Origin: Diphasiastrum complanatum
Lineage: Eukaryota > Streptophyta > Lycopodiopsida > Lycopodiales > Lycopodiaceae
DNA: 64,000 nt
Reading direction: 5' to 3'
Assembly (NCBI GenBank): GCA_029204225.1
Contig: CM055104.1
Span: 52,758,294-52,822,293 of the forward strand
Below the pieces are notes generated by a model that was given only the letters and a program-made list of their open reading frames with translations, was not told the origin of the DNA and did not search any database. Below are positions 9,839 to 21,424 of the stretch, piece by piece. The number at the start of each line of letters is the position of its first letter. Position 1 is the first letter of the stretch. A program made the position numbers and the translations under genes.

Positions 9839-10927
9839 GGTTTCCACTAACTAGTTTAGTTGCATTTTAGCTATTTTCTTGTTTTTAGAGTAGTTTAGGT
9901 ATATTTTTGGGAGTTTAGAGTTAGTTTTTTCTATTTTTTTGTGTTTGGACTGTTCACAGTTGGCAAAAGAGGTGTGAGAGGGTAGAGGAGGCCCTGAACA
10001 ACCTCTAAGGGCTTGAAACCCAAACCAATCATCCAAAAAACTCACAAAACACACCAATCTGCATTTTGGAGGAAAAAAGAGCCAAAAAAAACTCATCAGA
10101 TTTTTATATCTCCAGAATCAGTGGGAATTAACCCTTGCATGACTGGCAGCAGCTCTAGGGTACTGTCACAGACCTGCATAGAAGCTTGCGAGAGTTAGTT
10201 CCAAGCGGATTGTAAACATCACAGAATCATAAAAATTTCAAAAAACCCTTGAAAAAATTCAAAAAAATTCAAATCTTCATAAGATCTCTCGCAGAGCCCT
10301 CTGAAGTTCCATCTCAGTGATACCAGAATACGAAGAAGCTTATGAGAGTTAGTTTGATGATTAAGTGCCTGTGCGAGAGTTCTTAGTGAAAAAAAGATGG
10401 GAAAGTACCATTGAACCCTCGCAGACAGTAAAATTTTCAGTTCCAGTGGTCAAGAACTCTCGCAGAGGATTCTGAAGTTTCATCTCAATGAGACCAGGAC
10501 ACTAAAGAGCTTGCGAGAGTTATTTGATTCCAGTGAGCAGAAAATTGGATTTAAGTGCAAAAAAATCACTAAAAAGTGAAGATCCAGCAAATCCTTCCAG
10601 TAAGAACTCTTGCAGACCCTCTCAATCGATTCAGAATGTCAATTTACATCAGTGATGAAGCCTACGAGAGTTAGTATGAATATCTGGTGAAGATCAAGCA
10701 CAAAAAGTGATTTTGAACCCTCGCAGACAGTGAAATTTTCACTTCTTGCGAGAGTTAACTCTCGCAGAGAATTCTATAGTGAGATCTGACCCAGATCCAG
10801 CTATTGTGAAGCTTGCGAGAGTTACTTCCTAGAGATCTGAAAGATATCAAGTTTTCTACCTACAAAACAGCTAAAAAACCCTCGCACAACCAACCCTCGC
10901 ACAAGATAACCCTCGCAGACCAGATCA
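9839..10927 (+). other. GYP-B leader with an array of inverted CTCTCGCA / TGCGAGAG repeats
   Basis: Non-coding leader of about 1.1 kb. Forward motif (AACYCTCGCAGA) occurs near 10286, 10425, 10455, 10605, 10717, 10757, 10877 and 10910. The inverted motif (TGCGAGAGTTA) occurs near 10187, 10341, 10371, 10512, 10664, 10747 and 10814. A clear pair is 10455-10464 with 10512-10521, a perfect 10-bp inverted repeat around a 47-base loop. Such pairs could fold as stem-loops in the genomic RNA. A packaging or translation role is a guess. Confidence 0.7.
10747..10766. repeat. 20-bp perfect palindrome in the GYP-B leader
   Basis: TGCGAGAGTTAACTCTCGCA, the two array motifs fused back to back. Confidence 0.95.
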
Positions 10928-12660
10928 GTGAAAAGATCAACATTAGATCCAGCTACTGTCAAAATCTCAGGTCAATCAGTGCAAGGAGTAAAAAGTTATC
11001 AAGGAGAAACCACCACAAAAGGCCTAAAATTCATTTCGGCCGATCAGATTGATCAGATCCTTGAAGATCCAGACTGCATCCTATTGTATAAGCAAGATCC
11101 AATCACTTTGGAACCCACCATCGAATGAATCTGAGATCAGGATGATCAATAGCACAAAGGATAGCAAATCAGGCACCACACCTTCCCAGATTAGCAGCTG
11201 TGCAACAAGAGGCAGAACCAGAACCAGCACCAATGGATCCAATGGGCCAACCCGTACCTGTCGCACCCTTGCATGCAGTTCAGAGAGCACGATGGATAGA
11301 GATACCAAAATATGACGGATCCTCAAATCCCATCCGATTCCTCCAGATCTACGAGCAAGCTTGTGAAATCTATGACGAACGGACACCCGGAGAGAAGCTG
11401 ATGCTATTCCCTATGTCCTTACTTGCAGTGGCTCAAAATTGGTTTTTCAACTTGTCAGAGGAAGAGAAATCCATCTGGGAAGCGGTTAAAGCGGATCTCA
11501 TTACGCGCTTTAAACCAAGAAAGTTCTTGGAAGACCCGTTTCTCCTGCTAAGCAAAGTCAAGATGGGAAAACGAAAAAAGGTCCGGAACTATATTGAATG
11601 GGTCAAACATCTACGATTCGAGTGCAGTGCAGCCCTGACTCCCGATCATGTGGTGATCATGTGGTTCAGCTGGATTACCACGAAGCATCAGAAGAGAACT
11701 GAAAAGATGGGAGTAGTACGCTACTCTACAAGAAGCTATGGAAGATGTCATCATGGAAGAGAATGAGGGATCTGATGACGAATATCCTTCCACCCACACT
11801 CCTACTCCCTCGATCACATCATCATCATCAAACGCATCCGCTCTATCCACAGAACTGTTGTTGGAGCAAATGACAAAATCACACAACCAGAAGATGGAGC
11901 AACTTAGGCGTAGTTTGACCAGAAACTGAAGGCCTTACAAGGAACTGTAGCAGTAACTCCACATCAACCGAAACCAACCCAGCTGCAGTATCCTCGACGA
12001 GAAAATGTATGATGTTCAGTATGCATGCAAAACCATACAGTGAACGAGTGTCCATTCCTAAAGCAAAATCTAAGACTGACACATAGATTCTACCATCTGT
12101 GCAATGCAACATCGCACGATACGGCATTTTGCCCGTTTAACCCCAGGGTTGTTCAATAGAAGAGAAGTCCTTATCAGAATTATTATCCTTATCATCAAGG
12201 GGCACCAAAGTACGACACACCAATCAACCACAATGCATGGCCTTACCTACTCCACCAGGGCCAGCCAATCAACAAGTGGCCCATGTAAACCTGACAGTAG
12301 CAGAACAAGAATTGCAAATGTCACTTCAACCTGAGCAGCAGCAGTGGTACGGACCAGATGAACCATTTATGGATCTTGCCATAAATGAATATGTTTCGGC
12401 CTATGCAATTCAAACTCAACATCAAGGTGGAAGAAATTACGGCTGCTACGGGTGCGGCGAGGGACACAGAATTGCAGATGTCCCTACAAAAGACAATATA
12501 CAACCTCCTGCCGGGATTGCGGTTATGGACATTGTTTCGAGAATTGTCCATTTAGCCCTGGAACCAGTGCACCTCTTAACCTCATTGCCATACAGCAATC
12601 AGCAGTTCCAACAGGGATGCCATCAAAAGGTAGACACGACTACGCTCATGTGTTAGCTGT
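10928..12660 (+). pseudogene. GYP-B gag with two zinc knuckles, frameshifted
   Basis: Capsid-nucleocapsid precursor. An N-terminal part reads from about 10928 (FISADQIDQILEDPDCILLY). The retrotransposon gag core is at 11290-11530 (IPKYDGSSNP, FLQIYEQACEIYDERTPGEK, AQNWFFNLS, WEAVKADLITRFKP). The frame breaks near 11650 and shifts several times to about 12240. Two knuckles lie at 12445-12480 (CYGCGEGHRIAD) and 12507-12550 (CRDCGYGHCFENC). Both have only three residues between the second Cys and His instead of four. A one-base loss at about 12478 shifts the frame inside the first knuckle. The reading continues into the protease region. Confidence 0.8.
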
Positions 12661-13648
12661 TACACGAACACAGAAGAGGAAGCAAGTGGCTCCCTCACTA
12701 CCACCATCGGTCACTGACGACCAATCCGCAACTTCAGTACCATATCCAAATGTGAGGGAAGGGAGAAGACAGTACCAGAAAATAAGACACTGGGTACAAA
12801 AAGCACAAGAGGAGAAAAAAGAGCAAGAACAAAACAATCCCACAGAACCTCCAGTCGGCGTCGAACGGGATTCGCAAACGAGCTCACCACTGCGCACTGA
12901 TCAGAATGATCGGTTGCACCAACATGAACCACCTTTTCACATGGTGGAGCCTGAGGAACCACGCACTGAAAGGCTCACACTCTTGCTGTCAAGCCATGTT
13001 AGTTTACCCCTCGGAAAACTACTGCGGATTGCACCACAAGTGAAAAGCCTTTTAGCTGAATGGGCCAAGGCGGATGAGGAGCCAGTAGCACCTGAGCCAA
13101 TATATTGTGCGGGCTATGATGAAACAAGTAATGTCCTCCACATCGGAGCAGCATGGGAGAGTGAGAAACACAACATCACTTTGCCAATCAAACACAAGAG
13201 ATATGAGGACGAGGCGGCAGTGGTAGATGGAGGATCTCCAATACTTTGTACAAAAAATAAGGATTACAAGGATTGAAGCCAGTCAGATTCGCCATCAAGT
13301 TAGCAGATCAATCCTGTGTGAAACCAAAAGGTGTAGTTGTTGATATTCCCATAAAGATAGCAGGCATGTAGTATGTGATTACTTTTGTGGTCATGGATAT
13401 ACCTAAACCTCCATCTGCATACCGTATTTTACTGGGAAGACCATGGTTGAGGGCTGCGCAAGTAGTACACAACTGGGGTACAGGGAAACGCACCTTCGAG
13501 AACAGAGAACAGGCTGTAAAGGTAGATCCAACCACATGGGCGGTAAAACCTATTGCACCCAAAGCTGATGATGGATCATCCACGACAGATCATACGATTG
13601 ACCCCCAAGGCCAGCCAAGGGAGGTCACTATCATTCAGAGACGGATGT
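12661..13648 (+). pseudogene. GYP-B protease (DGGS type) with lead segment
   Basis: Aspartic protease that would cut the Gag-Pol polyprotein. A charged lead (KIRHWVQKAQEEKKEQEQ) is followed by LRIAPQVKSLLAEW, IYCAGYDETSNVLHIGAAWE and the active-site region AAVVDGGS at about 13216-13240. After DGGS a short stretch is lost and the frame shifts. It resumes as RFAIKLADQSCVKPKGVVVD, an in-frame TAG at about 13370, then VITFVVMDI and RILLGRPWLRAAQVVHNWGT. GYP-D (54180-54812) and the fragment at 33427-33895 show the same order intact. DGGS rather than DTGA/DSGA is typical of Tat-like gypsy proteases. Confidence 0.8.
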
Positions 13649-14162
13649 CATGAGATGGACGGATGCATTAGCAGCTATTGACTGCCAGGCATGTCAATAT
13701 GAATCAGATCCAAATTCGAGTACATCTTCACCCAGATGTTACACTATGGACACACCAATCACATTTGGAGTGAATATGATAAACGTAGCATGGCTGTCAA
13801 CGGAGCCGATTGAGAACCCAGTGGACGATGATCTAGTCCCTTGGCAACATGCTCTAACTTATAATAAGGAGATTGAGCTGATTGATGAACAAGTCCTACA
13901 CCACATGGACCCAGATCGTTACGGAACCAAGAAGGTACTAGCTCAACTTTCACAAAGGTCTGCTATGGCAAAAGTCTCAAGGATCGAACCACCCAAGGCA
14001 CCTGCGAATAAGAAGAATCAGTTGAAGTAACGCTACAACTAGGTAATCCGATGGAGTGACCTACCCAAAGAGGCAATAGCTACAGTAGACGTTGAGATTC
14101 GCAACCATGAGGCGAATGTCACAGCAGTCCCAAAGAAAGACAACAAGGATGAACCCATCAAA
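13649..14162 (+). pseudogene. GYP-B linker between protease and RT (INVAWLSTEP segment)
   Basis: Conserved stretch with no known domain: TPITFGVNMINVAWLSTEP, DDLVPWQHALTYNKEIELID, EQVLHHMDPDRYG. GYP-C (36360-36630) and GYP-D (53672-54177) have close counterparts, so it was under selection in this lineage. It may be a spacer or scaffold of the polyprotein. Its last part is Lys-rich and interrupted by stops near 14030. Confidence 0.7.
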
Positions 14163-15888
14163 ATGACAAAAAAGGGCAAGAAGAAGGTGTTGGATTCCTT
14201 GAAGTCAATCAAGTTGGACTCAGATACAACGTCATCTTCTACACAGGTGACTGAAAATAAAAAAATGACCAGTTGGGCCAAGATCAATATGCTGAAAGAG
14301 GAATCTCGACGAGCTCCAGTTCATGAGATGCCTGATACTTTCAAGAATTATACATTGGACGACGTGGTAATCATGATGCCGCAAGCCCTACGAGAACCTT
14401 ATCAAAGTCAAGCACCAGCGAAACAAGTCTTGGAGGGACCTGCGCAAACGCAGCCGATGAATCTTGCAGAACCAGGAGAAGAAGAAAGGATAGTGCATGT
14501 GGGAGAGCAATTAACACCCACGCAGTTCAAGAGACTACGATCCTTGTTGGTGGAATATAAAGACTGTTTTGCCTGGAGCTATAGTAATCTAAAGGGCATT
14601 CCGCTAACAGTAGTCCAACACACCATACCTTTGGTGGACAGAGCAGTCCCCAAGGTAAGCCGTTACTACCGCTGCAACCCGAATTATACAGAACTGATCA
14701 AGCAAGAGTTGCAGAAACTGATAAATGCAGATTTCATTTACGAAATTGAGCACATAGAATGGGTATCACCGATAGTTATAGTACCCAAGAAGAATGGCAA
14801 AATGCATATCTGTGTGACTCTGAAGGCGCTTAATGCAGTCACCAAGAAGGATCATTTTCCTTTACCATTTACAGAAAGTGTCCTCGATAGAGTAGCTGGT
14901 GACGAAGCCTAAAGTTTTTTGGACGGCTTTAGCGGCTACAACCAAGTGAAAATAGCCCCCCAGGACCAGCACAAGACAGCATTCGCCACGGAATGAGAAA
15001 CTTATGCCTATAAAGTGATGCCATTCAGACTTTGCAATGCCCCAGGCACTTTCCAGCGAGTCATGCAGGCAGCATTCAAAGATTATTTGCAAAAAATTTT
15101 GGAAATTTTCTTGGACGATCTGTGCGTGCATGGACCAGATTCAGAACACTTATCCAATTTGAAGAAGGTGCTACAAAAATGTCGCGAATACCAAATCTCC
15201 CTGAATTCAGAAAAATGTCAATTCTGGGTGACACATGGCTTGATACTCGGCCATATAGTGTCAAGACATGGGATCGCCACAGATCTATCAAAGATCAGGA
15301 TCATTGTTGATCTACCACCATCGGGGACGATCCGCGAGGTCTACAATTTCATGGGTCATGCTAATAGGATCTTCATTCTTGATTTTGCGGAGTTATCCAG
15401 ACCAATTTACAAGCTCACAACGGATCCACATTGGAATGAGAAAGCTCTAAAGGCTTTCCAGAAGATTAAGGATGCATTGGTCTCAGCACCAATCCTACGA
15501 CCACCCAATTGATCCATTGAGTTCCACGTGCATACGGACGCATAAAAGTATGCAGTTGGAGTAGTCTTAACCCAGCCAGGTAAACACAAAAAGGATTTTC
15601 CAATCCGATTTGCAAGCCAACAGCTTAGTGATACCGAAATGAATTATTCAACCACAGAGCAAGAAGCACTGGCAATGATCTATGCGGTTAAGAAGTTTCG
15701 ACACTATTTGATGGCCACACATTTTGCTTTTTATACGAACCATCAACCCTTGCTATATCTCGTTAATAAAACTTGCAACACCGGGAGAATCACCAGATGG
15801 CTCATGTTGTTGTTGGAATTTGATTTTCGGATAGTAGTTCGCAAGGAAAAACAACACTACATGGCAGATCATGTGTCATGAATCAAGG
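14163..15888 (+). pseudogene. GYP-B reverse transcriptase and RNase H
   Basis: Copies the element RNA into DNA. The RT begins with YKDCFAWSYSNLKGIPLTVV (about 14560) and HIEWVSPIVIVPKKNGKMHI (about 14750). SFLDGFSGYNQVKIAP follows at about 14915, then the catalytic FLDDLCVHG at 15108-15134 and SLNSEKCQFWVTHGLILGHI. RNase H follows from about 15520 (FHVHTDA, FASQQL, STTEQEALAMIYAVKKFRHY, YTNHQPLLYLVNK) to 15888. Premature stops lie at about 14910 (TAA), 14995 (TGA), 15511 (TGA), 15543 (TAA) and 15879 (TGA). At 14995 and 15511 the GYP-D counterpart has Trp (TGG). No large deletion is seen. Confidence 0.9.
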
Positions 15889-17187
15889 GAAAGGAGATTG
15901 CAACCCAACCCGACGATGAGCTGGTAGATGCTGTCTTATTTTACGTGGATACAATACCATAATGGGCTGCCGACATTGTTGAATATCTAATGCGGGGCCA
16001 ACCAGACAAATCACTACCAAAGGCGGAACAGAGGAAATTGATCTTGAAAGCTAGACCTTATCAGTTGATTGCCGGCCAGTTGTACCGAAGAGGTCCAGAC
16101 GGAATTCTTCGGTGGTGTATTCTTCCTCATGAGACCACCCAAATCATTTCGCTTTCATATGAAGGCATGGGTGGAGGTCATTTTGCATCTAACATTACAG
16201 TTCGCAAGATCCGGCAATCAGGATGTTGGTGGCCAATGATTCATAAAGACACAGAGGAATACTTGAAAAAGTGCGATGTGTGCCAAAGGGCAAGAAGACC
16301 AACGAGATTGAACTATGATCTACTGCACCCAGTCTTAGCCCAAGCACCGTTCGAAAAATGGGGATTGGATTATATTGGTCCAATTCACCCTGCAACAAGG
16401 AGTTCCTAGGCTCGATACATAATCGTAGCCATAGACTACCTCACCAAATGGGTCGAAGCCAAGGCAGTACGAGTAGCTGATGCTAGGACCACTTCCAAGT
16501 TCCTTTATGAAAATATCATTGTGCGCTTCGGGTGCCCGGTGGAACTAGTCAGTGATCGCGAAAGCCATTTCATCAACGAGACCATCAAGGTCCTGTTGGA
16601 AAAATTCTTTGTGATCCAAGAACCAGTACGCCTAATTATCCTCATGATAATGGGCAAGCAGAATCATCCAATAAGATCCTATGTAGCGTGCTCACAAAAA
16701 CAGTTGAAGCTAGCAGATCAGATTGGGAACACAAGTTGCATGCTGCACTGTGGGCATTCAGGACATCATATAAAGGGAGCACTGATCAAACACCCTTCCA
16801 ATTGGTATATGGTCAGGATGCTGTGATGCCAATAGAGTTTTTAGTTCTTTCATTAAGGATTGCCACCGCGCAACATCTTAATGAGTCCAAATTTCTACAG
16901 CTATGCCACGAAGCTCTGCATAAACTCTGTGAAACATGCTTACTAGCTATGCATGCACTGGCAGCTGAAAAGAGAAGACGCAAAAGAAGGATCTTTGTTC
17001 AGGAGATCTGGACCTGATGTATAAAACCAAGGCGATCAAGGAGAAGTTAAAATTCACGGGCGAAGGTCCTTATAGGATCAAGGAAATTCTTAATCATGGG
17101 GTCGTGAACTTAGAACAGCTTGATGGGGTGCCCTTCGACACACCCATCAATGGTAGCCGGTTGCACAAGTACTGGCCACCACAGTAA
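15889..17187 (+). pseudogene. GYP-B integrase
   Basis: Inserts the cDNA. The zinc-binding region is at 16130-16290 (PHETTQIISLSYEGMGGGHF, CWWPMIHKDTEEYLKKCDVC, first loop His replaced by Tyr compared with GYP-D). The catalytic core has D in WGLDYIGPIHP (about 16365), D in LVSDRESHF (about 16550) and E in NGQAESSNK (about 16655), the last in a shifted frame. The C-terminal part reads LKFTGEGPYRIKEILNHGVV and NGSRLHKYWPPQ, ending at TAA 17185-17187. A TAG at about 16408 replaces a Gln codon still present in GYP-C and GYP-D. Frameshifts occur near 16630 and 17010. Confidence 0.9.
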
Positions 17188-18282
17188 GACAGATCTAGAT
17201 TGGGGGTGACACGTTACAAAAAGCTAATCTGCTCAACCATTACCACTAGATCGAAGGAGAACAAGCCAAATCAAGCTAAATCCATCAAGATTCAGCCAGA
17301 TCTGGCAGGATCGGAAAAATCTATCAGAATCCAAGGAGGATCCAGATCCTGATAGGATAAAAAAGGAAGCAGATCATCAGATTGACTGAGGGATCTAATA
17401 CCAAGAATCCATCAGGACTTCCAGAGCACTACCAACAGTCAGATCAAGCTTGGATAAAGCTGATTACCAGTTTACAAAATTTAAAAATCAAGAAATCTCG
17501 AGATCTCGTCAAAAAACACTATGAAGGAGCACTTTTTTCATGATTTTTTGAGATCCCCTGAGAGATAGCTCTTGAAAATTGGACAGTCACCAGATCTGAC
17601 CTAGATGCATCCATGAAAATGTTTGCAAGTGTTCCTGATGGAGCAATCATCATTTTTTAGTGTATGCAAGAGTTTCCAGAAGTAAAATTTTCAGAACCCT
17701 CGCATAGCATCAAAATCAACTTGCCAACTCTTGCAAGGTGCCTAAATGGAATCAGAGCAGTGAAATTAACCTAGCTACATGGTTTGATCTTGAAAATCCA
17801 ATCACAGGAACAAGTTGTGCAAGAGATCACTTTCTGTGAGAGTTGAACCCTCGCAGACAGTCTGAACCCTCGCAGAACCTTCGCAAAGTAGTCAAATCAC
17901 CTTCTGAACTCTCGCAGACTTCCCTAAGGTCTTAGAATTCTGTGAAGAAGGTGCCTGCCAAAATTTGGGTGGAACTGAACAAGGGAAAGTGAATTTCACC
18001 TAGTACGCACTCTAAATTCTGCTATATAAGGGCTGAATTCGAGTCATTTGTTACCTTTGCTAGTGAAGCTCTACCGAAATTTCCACTGAAAATACCAAGT
18101 TTTTTGTTTTCAACCAAACTTTCTACCAACTGTCATCCGCTCATATCAAACACCGATCTACGCTCTGAACTACGATCATTGTCATCCAGCACTCATTATT
18201 CTCAATTTTCTACTGTTTCCTTCCATTTTCCACCATTTTTCTAGTTTTTTGACTTTTTCGACCACTAATCATCATTGCTAAC
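17188..18282 (+). other. GYP-B spacer between integrase and the 3' frame
   Basis: No coding sequence was recognised. Repeats of CAGATC/GATCAG are common at 17200-17480. From about 17690 to 17930 the CTCGCAGA motif of the leader returns (near 17698, 17730, 17850, 17870, 17910), mostly in forward orientation, with one TGTGAGAGTT near 17838. From 18000 the sequence looks like a promoter and 5' UTR for the next frame. Confidence 0.6.
18023..18031 (+). promoter_or_regulatory. Possible internal TATA box ahead of the 3' frame
   Basis: TATATAAGG lies about 250 bases upstream of an ATG in good plant context (AACATGGCC at 18280-18288), followed by a pyrimidine-rich leader. This suggests a separate transcript for the post-integrase frame. 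No equally clear box was seen in GYP-C. Confidence 0.35.
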
Positions 18283-21200
18283 ATGGCCTCCTCATCCTCT
18301 GAATACTGGCGCCAAACAGGTGATCCAGCGTGACATCCTCGAGGCCACGCAGATTTGGCCTCTACCCTCTGACACTTTGATCCAACCATGGCTGCAGACA
18401 GCCGGGCCCCTCCTTGAAGCAATGGGTTTTTACTCGGTGCTCTTCCATTCTAAGATTAACATCTTACGCCACCTGGGATGAGGACAAGGCTCGTTTCCAC
18501 TTCCTATACCAAGGTACCACATACAAGGTCAGGATTAACGTCGACTCGATGATCACCGTTGGCATTATGTCTGGTGATCATCAACCCATTTCCCATCACC
18601 ACGCCAAAGCTCTGATCAAACCATTCATCACCCAAACCACACCAGAAATCTCCATCCAGACTAACAATGGTTACCTGATAGACGCTATCACAGAACTCTT
18701 CATTCAGACAACTGCGCATCTATTGAATAATTTTCTGATTATTTCAACATTTTGCAAGGACAGAATCCAGTCTACACTACTGAGTCAGATAGTGGAATCC
18801 TTTCTAGAATTGCCTAACCTCTCTGTTGTGCCATATGACTGGCATAATTTTCTTATTCGAGAACTAACAAACTCCATCAAACCCAACAATCGTGAGCGAA
18901 TCGCAACAGGCCCCTTGTTGTGTAACTTTGTCTGCACACTTCTTGGGGTGAAAGTGCGCGGTTTCCAACGCTCATCCCTCTTGTCTACCCTTGTGCCACA
19001 TACTAACCTTTACTCACCATCTCAAGCATCTACCTCATTCCAGCCTGCAGTCATTAACACAACGGCCAGCAAACAAATGCGTGGCACTGCCTCTACATCC
19101 ACATCTCCACCTGTTATCCGACGACGTGTCTCCACTGCCGTACTAACTACTCCATCAACCACCGCCACTTCTTCTTCCATGCAACTCCCCATTCCAATTA
19201 CTGTTGTTGTTACCTCTCTTCTTACTCCATCCACATCTGTTTCTGTCTCCATCCCCGTTTCTTTTGTTGATACCACTCCTACTTCTCTTCCAGTGTCCGC
19301 TACTCTATCCATCACCATCGCATCCTCCATTACTTATGCCACCACCGTTGCTCTTCTCACATTCAACCCTTCTGAATCACAACTGTCCCCCGACACTCTG
19401 GCATGGATGCAAGTTATCAAATTTTCACCCCCACGCCAGACACTTTCTGCTCCATCCTCACTTTCTTCCATACTCCACACCACCCTTCAGTTTTCCATTG
19501 TTTCTCCCATCCTCTCGTTCGGACAAACCGTCCTCGCCCCTGTTTCCATAGTTGTTTCTCACACCCCACCCGCTTCGCCAAAGGTTGCCGAGGGTAGCCA
19601 ACCGCTACCCGATGACGCATTTGTACAAACAATTTTTGTAGCATCACCAGATCGGACTGACTCTACTGCCCCAAATGACATCAGGATAAATGAAAATCTG
19701 ATCGAAGACAATGACGACGGAATTTCACAAGTCGTCGGGGCCGATACAACACAAGCCCTTGCCAGTGCCAGTATACCAGCTACTCTCACGGATCTAACGA
19801 TGGCGTACCAAACCCTAGGAAAATACATACTGGATGCGATAGCAACCAAAGCTATTATAGAAAGCAGGGTACTAAAGTTGGCAACAAGTAATACACAGCT
19901 GCGAGCAGACCTCACCACGCTGCAGCAAGAGCTGATTCTAGCTCAGCAACACGAACAAGCAGAGCACCAGGAGATTGCCAAGTTGCAGTAGAAGGAGGAG
20001 GGCCTAAACAAATATATTCAAAGCCTCTCCAAAGCACTGACGGAGGCCTCCACAAAGGTGCAGGAGCTTCAAACTAAAGCATCCCAATGGCTTGCCCCCA
20101 TCCAGACACAACTTACACTTTTTGAAGCAGAGAACACGCGCCTGGGGACAGAGGTTAAAGCCTTACAAGATAAGAAGCTCGTCTGGTTTGCTCAATCTGA
20201 ACCGGACACAAGGCCGCTTTCCCAATCAGAGATGAATCTTCTACGACGTCAGGTGTAGATTTATAGCCAAACCCTGAATAGCTACCAAGCAGAGTTCAGT
20301 AAGTATCGGACAAGCGCAATGTAAGAGCTCGCCCACGCCAAGCAAGCCCTCAAGGCATGCCATAAATACATGGAAACGAAGGCCCAGCCCTCCCCCGTGG
20401 TAATTCCATCGCCACCTAATTTTGACGCTGCACAAGCTAGTACCAGCCAAGATCAGAGCCAACAGGCAATAGGGGGATTTCAACCAGATCAAGGGTCCGA
20501 AGGCTAGGACCAAGGGCAGATAGATGCGGCCGCTGAGACTCGTGACCAGAGCCAAGACGCAACCACCAGCCAGGGCCCAGCAACATTATCCAGAGGGTCA
20601 CGAACGATATCTACCAGCCGGGCCTTCCGAAGACTGAAATCCGTGGAGGAGAACATCAATGAATTTTTATCCAAATATCCCCAGGAGTCATCAAGAGACG
20701 ACTGGCAGTTATCATTCTCAGCTCAGACCATCAAGGAAAAAGAACTGCAAGCGTTACTCGCCCTCCAATCACAACCGGAGTGGCGACAACAGTTATTTGA
20801 GAGAGACCCTGTGGCCATCTGACGAGTCCGCAATAGTTACGGGTGAACGCGCATTTCCTACCATGTCCAAGAAGATCCAAATGGGCGAAATGCGGCACTC
20901 CTCTGGACCAGATCACACTCAACAATTTCAACTGGCCAATTATCAAATCCGAATATGGGTGGACAACAGATGTAGACGCCAGAAGGGCTCTCTCCACATT
21001 CGTCAGCCACTACATCAATTGCCCCGATCCCACAGTCCACGCGGCAGCCACTTACGCCCGGGACTTGGAATATTTAATGGGCATTGAAACAAAATGGGAT
21101 GATTTCCTTCCCTCCATATTTTTTGATCCAAATAAGGCGCTCGTTTTCGACAAAGTCAAAGACCAGCTGCCAGTCGCTCGCGTATATTATCGAGCTGCAT

Positions 21201-21424
21201 TCTTTGGCGATCCTGGACGAAACGATTCCAAGCATGGGTGGATCAAGAATGGTTGACAAGAGTTCACAAATCCTTCCACATGCCAAAGGACTCGAAGAAA
21301 TTGGACCGTCTCAACTTCATGGAAGACGTTACGGGATATCTCATCCACCAAAGGCGGTCCAAGAGAACGCTCTACTAAACCGGCAGAGTGCCGAGAGACC
21401 AACACTACTTCAGGCCGTGGGTCC
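18283..21424 (+). pseudogene. GYP-B post-integrase protein: globular part, S/T/P linker, coiled coil
   Basis: A long frame after pol, function unknown. The start is ATG 18283 (MASSSSEYWRQ); two frameshifts follow before the main frame at 18414. From 18414 it is open for 525 codons to TAG 19989. It continues in phase through stops at 20256 (TAG), 20322 (TAA), 20505 (TAG) and 20820 (TGA), then shifted (20843-21424) right up to the LTR. The globular part covers residues 1-200 (DKARFHFLYQGTTYKVRI, LTNSIKPNNRERIATGPLLC, GVKVRGFQRS). A Ser/Thr/Pro-rich linker follows to about residue 430, then a heptad-like coiled coil (LRADLTTLQQELILAQQHEQ and the stretch after 19992). No signal peptide or clear membrane anchor was found, so an envelope role is not supported. 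GYP-C has the same plan (44221-45630). Confidence 0.7.

Noticed and set aside
18414-19991. Calling the GYP-B 3' frame an envelope gene
   Set aside because: No signal peptide, transmembrane segment or cleavage site could be seen; the coiled coil alone is not enough.
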